Shown: positions 27,049 through 34,674 of the stretch, one piece after another | How positions within the stretch are numbered: position 1 is the stretch's first letter | Layout of the letters: every line of letters begins with the position of its first letter | Source: Mycobacteroides sp. CBMA 271 | GTDB lineage: Bacteria; Actinomycetota; Actinomycetes; Mycobacteriales; Mycobacteriaceae | DNA: 64,000 bases | NCBI RefSeq assembly: GCF_009729205.1 | Contig: NZ_VTHB01000002.1 | Span: forward strand, 434,001-498,000 | Reading direction: 5' to 3' | Program-made: the position numbers and the translations under genes | Notes under the pieces: model-generated | What the model was told of the DNA's origin: nothing | The model's input: the letters and a program-made list of their open reading frames with translations, nothing else | Databases searched by the model: none

Positions 27049-28641
27049 CTATCCGGCTCCGCCGTACAGCTTGCGCAGGTCCGTCTTGAGCACCTTGCCC
27101 GACGGATTGCGTGGCAGTGCATCCACCACTACGAGGTCTTTGGGGTGCTTGTATCGGGCCAGCCGCTCGGTGAGGAACCCGTCAAGATCACCGATGCTCA
27201 GCCCCTCCCCGTGGATGGCCGCCACGGCGACCGGCACCTCGCCCCACTTCTCATGTGGGCGGCCGATCACGGCCACCTCCGTGATCTGCTCATGTTCGGC
27301 GAGCACGTTCTCCACCTCGGCGCAGTAGATGTTCTCTCCACCGGAGATGATCATGTCCTTCTTGCGGTCGACCACCCACACGAAACCGTCTGCATCCTGG
27401 CGAACTAGGTCACCGGAGTGGAACCAGCCACCCGCGAAGGCATCGGCAGTCGCCTCCGGGTTGTTCCAGTAGCCCTGCATCAGCGTGGGCGCCCGGTAGA
27501 CGATCTCCCCGACCTCGCCGACCGGCACATCGTTCATGTTGTCGTCGACCACGCGCGCCGACACCGTGGGGATCACCCGGCCGACCGAACCCATTTTCCG
27601 GATTGCGTCCTCCCCCATAAGCATGCAGGTGACCGGCGACATCTCGGTCTGCCCGAACGCCGCGAGAATTCTTGCGTCGGGGAAGGTCTCGGACATCGTC
27701 CGCAGCAACACGTCGCTGGCCGGTGCCGCACCCCAGGAAAGGGTCTTGAGCTTGACCTTGTGCGGATTTGCTCGCTGCGCCGCACAGACCGCCTGCCACT
27801 GCGCCGGAACCAAGAAGATCCCGGTGACTCCCTCTGCCTCCAGCACGTCCAGCAGGGCTCCCGGATCGAATGCGCCGAGCGGGTGAATGACCGTGGGTAA
27901 CCCCAACAGCAATCCCGTGATCATGTTCCCCACACCGGCGATATGGAACATGGGGACACCGATGAATGCGACGTCCGAGCTCAGGTCGACAGTGGTGCTC
28001 ATCATGTATGTCATGGCCTGGCCCGACAGGTTGAGATGCGTCAGCACCGCCCCCTTGGGCCGTCCCGTCGTCCCGGAGGTGTACATGATGAGCGCCGGGG
28101 TATCGCCGGGCAGATCCACCTCGGGATGCGCATCACCCTCTTCGGACAGCACCTCTTCGTATCCGAGCGCGCCATCCTCGGTCTCCGAACCGGCGACAAT
28201 CACCGTCTCGAGCGCCGGCACCTGCTGACGTACCACGGCGGCCACCGGAGCCAGCACCGTCTCGGTAATGGCCACCTTGGCCCCGCTGTTCTCGACCAGG
28301 AATGCGACCTCGGGAGGCGTCATCCGGAAGTTCACCGGGATCGCAATGGCACCGAGTTCGTTGATGGCGAGCCATGATTCGACATACTCGGGGCGGTTGA
28401 GCATGAGGATCAGCACGCGGTCTCCGAATCCGACACCGCGCCGGGACAGCGAGTCGGCCAGCGATTGCACCCGCTGATTCAGCTCCCCCCACGAGATGCT
28501 GCGCCCGAGATACCTGATCGCGGTGGCATTGGGTTGCATCAGCGCATGCCGCGACAGCTGGTTACACCAGTTCTGCCGCCGCGCGCGGTAGGGCTGCTCC
28601 AGGCTGGCGCTCTGGGCGGTCACGTCGATCGTGTCGGTCAC
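27049..28641 (-). CDS. fadD5: Fatty-acid CoA ligase FadD5
   Basis: A 530-residue AMP-forming ligase with YTSGTTGRPKGAV (187-199), AFGQTEMSP, GGWFHSGDLVRQDADGFVWVVDR and the C-terminal lysine in LPRNPSGKVLK. Long blocks agree with FadD5 of M. tuberculosis (Rv0166), the first gene of the mce1 operon, as I recall it. GTG at 28641 lies 11 bp after the crotonase stop. Downstream the yrbE1A/yrbE1B genes are missing and mceA follows after 239 bp of AT-richer DNA with small inverted repeats (TGTAC-N5-GTACA near 26959, TGAATC-CA-GATTCA at 27005). Confidence 0.88.
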   Translation of the reverse strand: MTDTIDVTAQSASLEQPYRARRQNWCNQLSRHALMQPNATAIRYLGRSISWGELNQRVQSLADSLSRRGVGFGDRVLILMLNRPEYVESWLAINELGAIAIPVNFRMTPPEVAFLVENSGAKVAITETVLAPVAAVVRQQVPALETVIVAGSETEDGALGYEEVLSEEGDAHPEVDLPGDTPALIMYTSGTTGRPKGAVLTHLNLSGQAMTYMMSTTVDLSSDVAFIGVPMFHIAGVGNMITGLLLGLPTVIHPLGAFDPGALLDVLEAEGVTGIFLVPAQWQAVCAAQRANPHKVKLKTLSWGAAPASDVLLRTMSETFPDARILAAFGQTEMSPVTCMLMGEDAIRKMGSVGRVIPTVSARVVDDNMNDVPVGEVGEIVYRAPTLMQGYWNNPEATADAFAGGWFHSGDLVRQDADGFVWVVDRKKDMIISGGENIYCAEVENVLAEHEQITEVAVIGRPHEKWGEVPVAVAAIHGEGLSIGDLDGFLTERLARYKHPKDLVVVDALPRNPSGKVLKTDLRKLYGGAG

Positions 28642-28652
28642 AGACTCTCCTA

Positions 28653-29465
28653 CTAACTGAAGTTGGGGCGACGGCCCTCGAGGAACGCGGCGAAGCCTTC
28701 TTGGGCATCGGGTGAGGTCAACAACTCGATCTGCCCCTCCCGCTCGCGGGCGATGGCCTCGTCGAACAGCTTGAGCGACACCGAGTTCATGGCCTCCTTG
28801 GTCAGCCGCATCGCGCGACGGGAACCGTGGGCGAGCCTGCGCGCCGATTTGTCAACCCGCTCGCGCAGTTGGTCCCCGGGCAGCACCTCGTTGACCAGTC
28901 CGGCCGCGAAAGCGTCTGCGGCATTGAGAGGTTGCGCCAACAACGCCATGGCATTGGCCTTCACCCTCCCGATCGACGCCGAGACCAGCGCACTCGATCC
29001 TCCATCGGGCATCAGCCCGATGTTGGCGAAGGCCAGCAGAAAGAAGGCCGTGTCGGCGGCATACACCAGGTCACATGCCAGGCCCACCGAGGCGCCGATA
29101 CCGGCGGCCGCCCCCGTCACCTCGGCGATGGTCGGCGCCGGGCAATTCAGTACCGCACGGACCAAGCGTTCGGCGTTGTCCATGGTGAATTCGGCGGCCT
29201 GCAGCGGAGTCAGATCGCCGGATCCCGCCGCCAGCTCGGCGACATCGGCACCGGCGGTGAATGCACTCCCGGGTGCGCCGCCGCTGATGACGACGACCCG
29301 CACATCGTCACGTCCAGGGACCGATTCCAAAGCCTCCATCAGTCCCGTGGTGGCCGCGGCGTTGAGTGCATTCATCCGATCGGGCCTGGTGAACGTGATC
29401 CGCATGATGCCGTCGTCGACGGTTACATCGGGTGCACCGACAGGTTCATCGGGACTCAAGGTCAT
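28653..29465 (-). CDS. Enoyl-CoA hydratase/isomerase (crotonase family)
   Basis: ATG at 29465 (MTLSPDEPVG) follows GGAGG and gives 270 residues; the longer frame to 29585 runs through the regulatory palindrome. Crotonase features are TRPDRMNALN, the oxyanion-hole block GSAFTAGADVAEL and EVTGAAAGIGASVGLACDLVYA. Acidic residues at the usual hydratase positions are not both evident, so isomerase or another crotonase reaction is possible. It heads a crotonase-fadD5 transcript divergent from the Mce1R-like gene and is not part of the M. tuberculosis mce1 operon. Confidence 0.82.
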   Translation of the reverse strand: MTLSPDEPVGAPDVTVDDGIMRITFTRPDRMNALNAAATTGLMEALESVPGRDDVRVVVISGGAPGSAFTAGADVAELAAGSGDLTPLQAAEFTMDNAERLVRAVLNCPAPTIAEVTGAAAGIGASVGLACDLVYAADTAFFLLAFANIGLMPDGGSSALVSASIGRVKANAMALLAQPLNAADAFAAGLVNEVLPGDQLRERVDKSARRLAHGSRRAMRLTKEAMNSVSLKLFDEAIAREREGQIELLTSPDAQEGFAAFLEGRRPNFS

Positions 29466-29497
29466 TGCCTCCTGGTTTGTCGCTTCGTCACGTCGGC

Positions 29498-29511
29498 TCA
29501 AATATATTTGA
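29498..29511. promoter_or_regulatory. Perfect AT-rich palindrome, probable Mce1R-type operator
   Basis: TCAAATATATTTGA is a perfect 14-bp palindrome in the 99-bp gap between the crotonase-fadD5 genes and the divergent GntR gene. It stands out in a GC-rich genome and sits where an autoregulated FadR-type repressor would bind. Confidence 0.6.
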
Positions 29512-29564
29512 TATGACTTTAGATGCAAGAGCGTCACCACAAGTGGAAATGGCAGGCAGATCGG

Positions 29565-30242
29565 ATGAAAACTCCCCGGGCTCAAACCCGCGAAATCCGT
29601 CGGCCGCAGCTGTCCGAAGAAGTTGCTGGCCGACTTCGCGCAGCGATCATGACCGGCGAGCTGCGGCCCGGCGAGTACATCCGGATGGACGAGACGGCGG
29701 CTCAGTTAGGTGTCAGTGTCACACCCGTCCGCGAGGCGCTGCTGACACTGCGCGGCGAAGGCATGGTGGACGCGGTTCCTCATCGCGGCTATGCGGTGGC
29801 CGCGCTCAGTCGACAAGACGTCAAGGACATCTTCGCCCTGCAGTCCCATCTGGCGGTCGAGCTCGCCAAGGCCGCCGCGGCACGTATCACCCCGGAGCAG
29901 GCCGATGCTCTGGACGAGCTCAACGACGCACTCCGCAAAGCCACCTCGCCAGAGGAAATAACCTGGGCCGAGTTCGAGTTTCACCGTCTTCTCAACCATG
30001 TGGCAGACCGCCCCAAGCTGGCCTGGTTCCTACTGCAGGCGGTGCGCTACACGCCGCATCAGCTCTTCGCCGAGGATGCTTCGTGGATCGAGCCCACGAC
30101 GAAAACTCACGACAAGCTCATTGCGGCACTGCGCGCGGGAGACATCGCCGAGGTGGTCACCCACACCGAGGTGCAGTTCATCGACGGCGCGCGCCGATTG
30201 ATCGAGGTGCTAGACCGCGCCGGGATGTGGTCCGAGGTTTAG
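29565..30242 (+). CDS. mce1R: GntR/FadR-family regulator, Mce1R-like (Rv0165c position)
   Basis: The N-terminal winged helix has LSEEVAGRLRAAIMTGELRPGEYIRMDETAAQLGVSVTPVREAL-type GntR features (read in segments), and the C-terminal FCD domain has the metal/ligand-side histidines in FEFHRLL and THTEVQF. ATG at 29565 gives 225 residues; 29523 is an alternative. Position divergent from fadD5 and next to a Rv0164-like gene matches Mce1R, the fatty-acid-responsive repressor of mce1. Here its divergent target would be crotonase-fadD5 and perhaps the mce cluster. Confidence 0.8.
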   Translation: MKTPRAQTREIRRPQLSEEVAGRLRAAIMTGELRPGEYIRMDETAAQLGVSVTPVREALLTLRGEGMVDAVPHRGYAVAALSRQDVKDIFALQSHLAVELAKAAAARITPEQADALDELNDALRKATSPEEITWAEFEFHRLLNHVADRPKLAWFLLQAVRYTPHQLFAEDASWIEPTTKTHDKLIAALRAGDIAEVVTHTEVQFIDGARRLIEVLDRAGMWSEV

Positions 30243-30776
30243 CGGCGGGCTGACCGGCGGCTGGTGCCCCGGCTGCGGCTGGTACGACGGGACAGATGCC
30301 GGCGGTTGCTGCGCGGGCGCCACAGTCGGCGGAACCTGTCCGGAGGCGATCTGCTCGGAGCGACTCTTCAGCGCCTCGGCCAGATGCTCGAGGACCTGGT
30401 TGGCGAGCTTCTTCACCATCGGCTTGGGGATCGGGAGCTTGATTTCGACGTCCATATCGACCGTGAGCAGACAGGTGGGCCCCATCGGGACGATCGAGAA
30501 CGTCTGCTCCTGCTTCTCGAAGATGTCGCTCTCGAGCAGCCGCGTCGCCACCTGGGAGGCGTTCAGATAGGCGATCTCGGCGACATTTATCGAGGACATC
30601 CCGGACGTCTCCACCTTCAGCCGCACGATCTGTGGACGACCGTCGGGGAGGCGCTGCAGGATATCGACGCTGGTGATTTCCTTGTTCCACTCGGGGTAAG
30701 CCTCGTAGTTGGTAACAATGGAGACGATCACCTGCGGCGGCGCGGCCACCTCGACGGTCTGACTGACGACTGGCAT
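30210..30776 (-). CDS. SRPBCC-fold protein (Rv0164-like) with Pro/Gln tail
   Basis: ATG at 30776 (MPVVSQTVEV) begins the START/polyketide-cyclase-like fold: VSIVTNYEAYPEWNKEI, LLTVDMDVEIKLP and the long C-terminal helix PKPMVKKLANQVLEHLAEALK. M. tuberculosis Rv0164 (TB18.5) has the same order next to mce1R. The last 40 residues are Pro/Gln-rich, and the final 11 codons are antisense to the end of the GntR gene. The fold binds hydrophobic ligands; a lipid-binding role near mce genes is plausible but unproven. Confidence 0.8.
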   Translation of the reverse strand: MPVVSQTVEVAAPPQVIVSIVTNYEAYPEWNKEITSVDILQRLPDGRPQIVRLKVETSGMSSINVAEIAYLNASQVATRLLESDIFEKQEQTFSIVPMGPTCLLTVDMDVEIKLPIPKPMVKKLANQVLEHLAEALKSRSEQIASGQVPPTVAPAQQPPASVPSYQPQPGHQPPVSPPLNLGPHPGAV

Positions 30777-30780
30777 TGGT

Positions 30781-31698
30781 TCACTGTACCTTCGTCGTCG
30801 CCGAACCCAAGAACTCGCGCACCTTGCCCTGGACCACGTCCGGCCGTTCCAGATGCACGAAATGCCCGCCGCCATCAATGATTTCGAACTGGCAGTCGGA
30901 CAGATCTCGGCGTGCCGGCTCCACCAATCGCTGCGTCATGCATCCGTCATCACGACCGTGCAGATACAGCAACGGAGTGTGCGCCCCGTCCAGGAAAGAT
31001 CTCTGGGTCTTCCAATACTTCCGCGAGGGCAGCAGCGCCCGCCGAATGTTGGCGCGGTAGTAGCCGATGACCGCCCGGCGGTTCCCCTTTTGCAGCATGG
31101 CGTCACCGGTGTATTGCACATCCTCCCCGGCGTCGTACCCCGGAGACCAGCGTCGCCAGTACAGCCGAAGAAGCCAGGGCAACAACAACTCTGGCAGCAG
31201 CGGCAACTGGTGGAACACCGTGTACCAGCTCATCAGCAGCTGCCGACCGACCACGCCGGGCCAGCCCAGCGGCCCCAACGAGGCGAACGCGGACCCCAGC
31301 ACTTCGAAGGGCGGTACGGCCATTGTGACGATGCGGGCGAATGGCGACAGGCTGCTTCGAGCAAGCGCATTGCCGACCAGCGCTCCCCAGTCGTGGCCGA
31401 TGTACACCGCACGCTCGTCGCCGCCGAGCAGCGCATGGATGTCAAGAATGTCCTGCATCAGGGCGCCCAACCCGTACTCGCCGTCGGCGGGTATCTCACT
31501 GGGTGCGTAACCGCGGGTGAACGGCGCCACCACCCGCCAGCCGTCGGCGGCCAGCTGCGGGCCGAGTAGGCGCCAGGTGTGGGCAGAGTCCGGAAAGCCG
31601 TGTCCACAGATCGCCAGCGGACCGTCCTGCGGGCCCCAGGTCAGCGCCTGCAACCTGACATTAGGCAGGTCCAGAGTCAGCGTGGGATCCGACACCAC
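30781..31698 (-). CDS. Alpha/beta hydrolase, epoxide-hydrolase type
   Basis: A 305-residue hydrolase with oxyanion motif HGFPD (33-37) and nucleophile elbow GHDWG (Asp103), which marks the epoxide hydrolase/haloalkane dehalogenase branch. The C-terminal His is in GGGHFVHLERP and the acid lies around HGRDDGCM. The cap domain is Trp/Leu-rich (WLLRLYWRRW). It ends 4 bp before the SRPBCC gene start and begins 12 bp after the TetR gene, suggesting a three-gene transcript. Substrate unknown. Confidence 0.82.
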   Translation of the reverse strand: MVSDPTLTLDLPNVRLQALTWGPQDGPLAICGHGFPDSAHTWRLLGPQLAADGWRVVAPFTRGYAPSEIPADGEYGLGALMQDILDIHALLGGDERAVYIGHDWGALVGNALARSSLSPFARIVTMAVPPFEVLGSAFASLGPLGWPGVVGRQLLMSWYTVFHQLPLLPELLLPWLLRLYWRRWSPGYDAGEDVQYTGDAMLQKGNRRAVIGYYRANIRRALLPSRKYWKTQRSFLDGAHTPLLYLHGRDDGCMTQRLVEPARRDLSDCQFEIIDGGGHFVHLERPDVVQGKVREFLGSATTKVQ

Positions 31699-31710
31699 TG
31701 GGGCGCCGTC

Positions 31711-32403
31711 CTACTGGCTGCCGTCGGATGACGGCAGCGCTGCCGTCGTGGCAACTCCCAGCGGGTCGTTGATCCGGGTGGCCTCGTCGCGAATCAGTCC
31801 GCGGAGCAACGTGGTGCTGAACTCCACCGCGATCTCCTGGGCAGTGCGGCGTCCGCTCGGATTGAGCCAACGGTAGGAGCCCAGCACCATGCCGATGTAT
31901 CCGAGCGCCATCACATGCGAGTCGCATTCGACGAATTCGCCGCTGGCGATGCCCCGCTCGATAATGTTCTGCACCCGTTCCTGCACCATGTCTTCGCGCT
32001 TGCGGATCTCGGCGACCTGCTCGGTCGACAGCCATTCCGAGAGGAACGGGTTCTCCTGGAAGTACACCGCGCCCTGCTCGCGATTCGAGAAGATGAGCGC
32101 AAGCATCCGGCTGGTGCATTGATACAGGGATTCACGCGCCGACCATCCCGGATCGTCTTGCAGGCACGCCAACGTCTCCTCGGCCGCCTTGAAATAGATC
32201 TCGTACAGGATGAGCGCCTTGGACGCGAAGTAGTGGTACACCGTGGCCTTGTTCAGGCCCGCGACATCGGCAATGTCGTCCATGCGGGTGCCGTGGTACC
32301 CACGGGCCGCGAACAACTTGGATGCCACGGCCACCAATTCCTCGCGGCGACCAGCACGGCGCTGCGAGGAGCCGCCTGCCTTACTGTCGGTCACCGGTTG
32401 CAT
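31711..32403 (-). CDS. TetR/AcrR-family regulator (Rv0158 position)
   Basis: A 230-residue TetR: the helix-turn-helix reads ELVAVASKLFAARGYHGTRMDDIADVAGLNKATVYHYFASK (here described as residues about 22-62), ending in the typical YHYF. The C-terminal domain has NREQGAVYFQENPFLSEWL and MALGYIGMVLGSYRW, like ligand domains of fatty-acid/steroid-type regulators. It heads a probable transcript with the hydrolase and SRPBCC genes. A CAACTGGTTGG motif lies 50 bp upstream of its start and recurs near the aldehyde dehydrogenase at 59049. Position matches Rv0158. Confidence 0.85.
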   Translation of the reverse strand: MQPVTDSKAGGSSQRRAGRREELVAVASKLFAARGYHGTRMDDIADVAGLNKATVYHYFASKALILYEIYFKAAEETLACLQDDPGWSARESLYQCTSRMLALIFSNREQGAVYFQENPFLSEWLSTEQVAEIRKREDMVQERVQNIIERGIASGEFVECDSHVMALGYIGMVLGSYRWLNPSGRRTAQEIAVEFSTTLLRGLIRDEATRINDPLGVATTAALPSSDGSQ

Positions 32404-32452
32404 GGTGCCTCACTATATGCGCAGGGTTTGCGCGCGCGGACAGAATCCCGAT

Positions 32453-32463
32453 CAACTGGTTGG
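32453..32463. promoter_or_regulatory. CAACTGGTTGG motif upstream of TetR gene
   Basis: CAAC-TG-GTTG is a small inverted repeat in the 150-bp gap between the divergent TetR and LtrA genes. The 11-bp string is repeated at 60576-60586 before the aldehyde dehydrogenase operon. It may be the TetR binding core. Confidence 0.35.
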
Positions 32464-32553
32464 ATTAGTGGATGATGCGTTCGCCGGCCGGGTAGGCATG
32501 AGCACGTTAAGCTGCCGACGTCCGCCGCTGCCTCGAGACCGGTAGGTAACCAT

Positions 32554-33732
32554 ATGATCGGTGGCCTGCGGGCCATGGTGTCCCGCGATCCGGCACAACC
32601 GCACCGCGCGTCCACCCCGCTAGAACTGCTTTTCGACCTCGTCTTTGTCGTCGCGGTGTCCCGCGCGTCCGGAACCCTGCACCATTTCTGGTCCGAGGCG
32701 CATTTCATCGACGGACTCCTCGGGTATGCGATGGGGTTCTTCGCGATCTGGTGGGCCTGGATGAACTTCACCTGGTTCGCGAGCGCCTTCGACACCGACG
32801 ACTGGCTATACCGGGTGACGACGTTCGTCCAGATGGCCGGGGCGCTGACCATCGCCGCGGGAGTCGAGCGCGCGATGACGGGCTCGGACTTCGGCATCGT
32901 GATCGCCGGATACGTGCTGATGCGGATCGCGGCAGGCAGTCAATGGGTGCGCGCGGCGATCAGCGATCCCGCGATGCGCGCCACTTGTCTGCGGTACGTG
33001 GCGGGTATCGCCGTCGTGCAGGCGGCCTGGATCTGTTGGGGGTTCTTCGCGCCCGAGCATCTGCACTTCGGGCTGTTCATCGTGATCGCACTGGCCGACG
33101 TGTCGGTGCCCTGGTTCGCCGAACGCGTCGCCGCCACGTCATGGCACCCCGAGCACATCGCGGAGCGCTACGGCCTGTTCACCCTGATCGTGCTCGGTGA
33201 ATCCATTCTGGCGTCGGCGAACTCGATCATCGGGGGCATCGACGAGAGCGACCACGCGGGCAGCATGATCGGCATCGCGGTGTCCGCCTTGGTGATCGTC
33301 GCGGCCGTGTGGTGGATCTACTTCGACGAGGAACAAGACTGCAAGGACGCCTCCCTGCGGGCGAGCATGCTGTGGGGCTACAGCCACTACTTCATCTTCG
33401 CCGCCGTCGCCGCACTGTCAGCCGGGTTCGAGATCGCCGTCGACGAGGGGCTGGGCAAGAGCCACCTGAGTCCCACCACCGCGGCCCTCACCACCACCGT
33501 GCCGTTCGCCGTGTATCTGGTGCTGGCGTGGCTAGTGCTACTCCTGCAGCGCCGAGACACCATCCTGAACATCGGGCTACCGACGATCGCCGTTGCCGCA
33601 GTAGCAACTTCGTCACTCCCCCATCCGTTGTACTGGCTGGCGGGCTGGGCGGCCTCGGCCGCGGCGCTAGTGACCTGGAGACGCATCGAGGACACCGAAC
33701 CCGCATCGGCCGACACGCCGCGTTCTGTGTGA
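32554..33732 (+). CDS. Low-temperature-requirement A (LtrA) family membrane protein
   Basis: A 392-residue polytopic protein opening with the LtrA signature STPLELLFDLVFVVAVSRASG, then FAIWWAWMNFTWFASAFDTDDW and ERYGLFTLIVLGESILA, all hallmarks of the family. About ten hydrophobic segments are visible. The family is widespread in actinobacteria without an established biochemical role. Start is ATG at 32554 after a short leader; it is divergent from the TetR gene, which could regulate it. Confidence 0.87.
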   Translation: MIGGLRAMVSRDPAQPHRASTPLELLFDLVFVVAVSRASGTLHHFWSEAHFIDGLLGYAMGFFAIWWAWMNFTWFASAFDTDDWLYRVTTFVQMAGALTIAAGVERAMTGSDFGIVIAGYVLMRIAAGSQWVRAAISDPAMRATCLRYVAGIAVVQAAWICWGFFAPEHLHFGLFIVIALADVSVPWFAERVAATSWHPEHIAERYGLFTLIVLGESILASANSIIGGIDESDHAGSMIGIAVSALVIVAAVWWIYFDEEQDCKDASLRASMLWGYSHYFIFAAVAALSAGFEIAVDEGLGKSHLSPTTAALTTTVPFAVYLVLAWLVLLLQRRDTILNIGLPTIAVAAVATSSLPHPLYWLAGWAASAAALVTWRRIEDTEPASADTPRSV

Positions 33733-33774
33733 CTCTCTCGGGACACGCGTCCAAAACCGTAGTCTCGACGACTC

Positions 33775-34176
33775 TCACCCGGGGATCGGACAGACCCCTT
33801 CCAAGGCAACGATCGGCGTCAGCGAGCCGGTGAGCGCTTCTTGGCCTCGCGGTGTCGCAAGATCCTCCGTGCCGGTGGCCGTGCCAAGAAAATCAGCCCA
33901 CTGATCAAAACCTGCCGCCGCAGCAGCTGCGCGATCACGCACAATCGGATCCACTGACTCCGCGGCGGCAGTCCGGAAGATCGTCGCAAGAGCGCGATTC
34001 CGCGCGGCCCCCGCAGCGAATTCGCTCGAAGGATTCTGTTCACGCGGCAGCTGTCGCATCTGCACACGAGCACGCTCCACAGCGTCGCAGCGTGAGCCCT
34101 CAGCCGAGGCGAGCACCGGGTTCATCATGCATACAGCAACTATCAATCCCCCGCCAACCACTCTAGATAAAAGCAT
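33775..34176 (-). CDS. Small secreted protein, paralogue B of a tandem pair
   Basis: A 133-residue protein with signal peptide (GGGLIVAVCMMNPVLASAEG). The mature part shows SRCDAVERARVQMRQL, ARNRALATIFRTAAAES, a central helical Ala-rich region and a C-terminal ALEGVCP. The neighbour at 34202 has the same plan (YDCASVDRARVQIRGL, ARNRAIATLLRTAAEDT, ALDRVCP), so two cysteines at matching ends probably form a disulfide. I do not recognise the family. The last gene of the pair, 25 bp downstream of its paralogue. Confidence 0.7.
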   Translation of the reverse strand: MLLSRVVGGGLIVAVCMMNPVLASAEGSRCDAVERARVQMRQLPREQNPSSEFAAGAARNRALATIFRTAAAESVDPIVRDRAAAAAAGFDQWADFLGTATGTEDLATPRGQEALTGSLTPIVALEGVCPIPG

Positions 34177-34201
34177 GAGCGAAGAATACCGGGTTGCGCG
34201 G

Positions 34202-34597
34202 TCAGCGTGCGGGACAGACCCGGTCCAACGCGGCCATCGTGTTCACCGCGCGGGCCATCTCTTCGCCGGGCGGCGCGAGCACTCCGTCGACGGAAGTCTG
34301 AGCCGCCATCACATCGGCGTAGCGCTGTGCAGCGCCCGAGGCGTCCAGTGCGCGCTCTTGCACGGTCACATCCGACGTGTCCTCCGCCGCCGTCCGCAGC
34401 AGGGTGGCAATCGCACGATTTCGGGCAATGGCGGTCTGACGAACCGCGACACCGTTCTCCAGTGACAGTCCCCGAATCTGAACCCGGGCCCGATCCACCG
34501 AGGCGCAGTCGTATGGGTCGGCCGCGGCCTTCCCAGGTGTCAACAACGCACAGACCCCGACGACAGCCGCCAACACCCGACGCACGACACCCTTCAT
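34202..34597 (-). CDS. Small secreted protein, paralogue A of a tandem pair
   Basis: ATG at 34597 gives a clean signal peptide (MKGVVRRVLAAVVGVCALL...AAADP); the longer frame to 34654 runs back into the hairpin at 34602-34657 and is not used. The mature part of about 105 residues is helical and has one Cys near each end, matching its neighbour at 33775. It lies downstream of the pnt operon but behind a hairpin that probably ends that transcript. Function unknown. Confidence 0.7.
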   Translation of the reverse strand: MKGVVRRVLAAVVGVCALLTPGKAAADPYDCASVDRARVQIRGLSLENGVAVRQTAIARNRAIATLLRTAAEDTSDVTVQERALDASGAAQRYADVMAAQTSVDGVLAPPGEEMARAVNTMAALDRVCPAR

Positions 34598-34601
34598 ACG
34601 C

Positions 34602-34657
34602 CGAGTGGGAATCTCGCGAGGATTTCCTACCGGATTTCCACGTGAGATTCCCACTCG
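34602..34657. terminator. Hairpin after the pnt operon
   Basis: Arms 34602-34615 and 34644-34657 form a perfect 14-bp stem around a 28-nt loop, between the pntB stop and the start of the secreted-protein gene. It probably terminates the transhydrogenase transcript. Confidence 0.6.
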
Positions 34658-34674
34658 ACGGCAAAAAGACTGGG

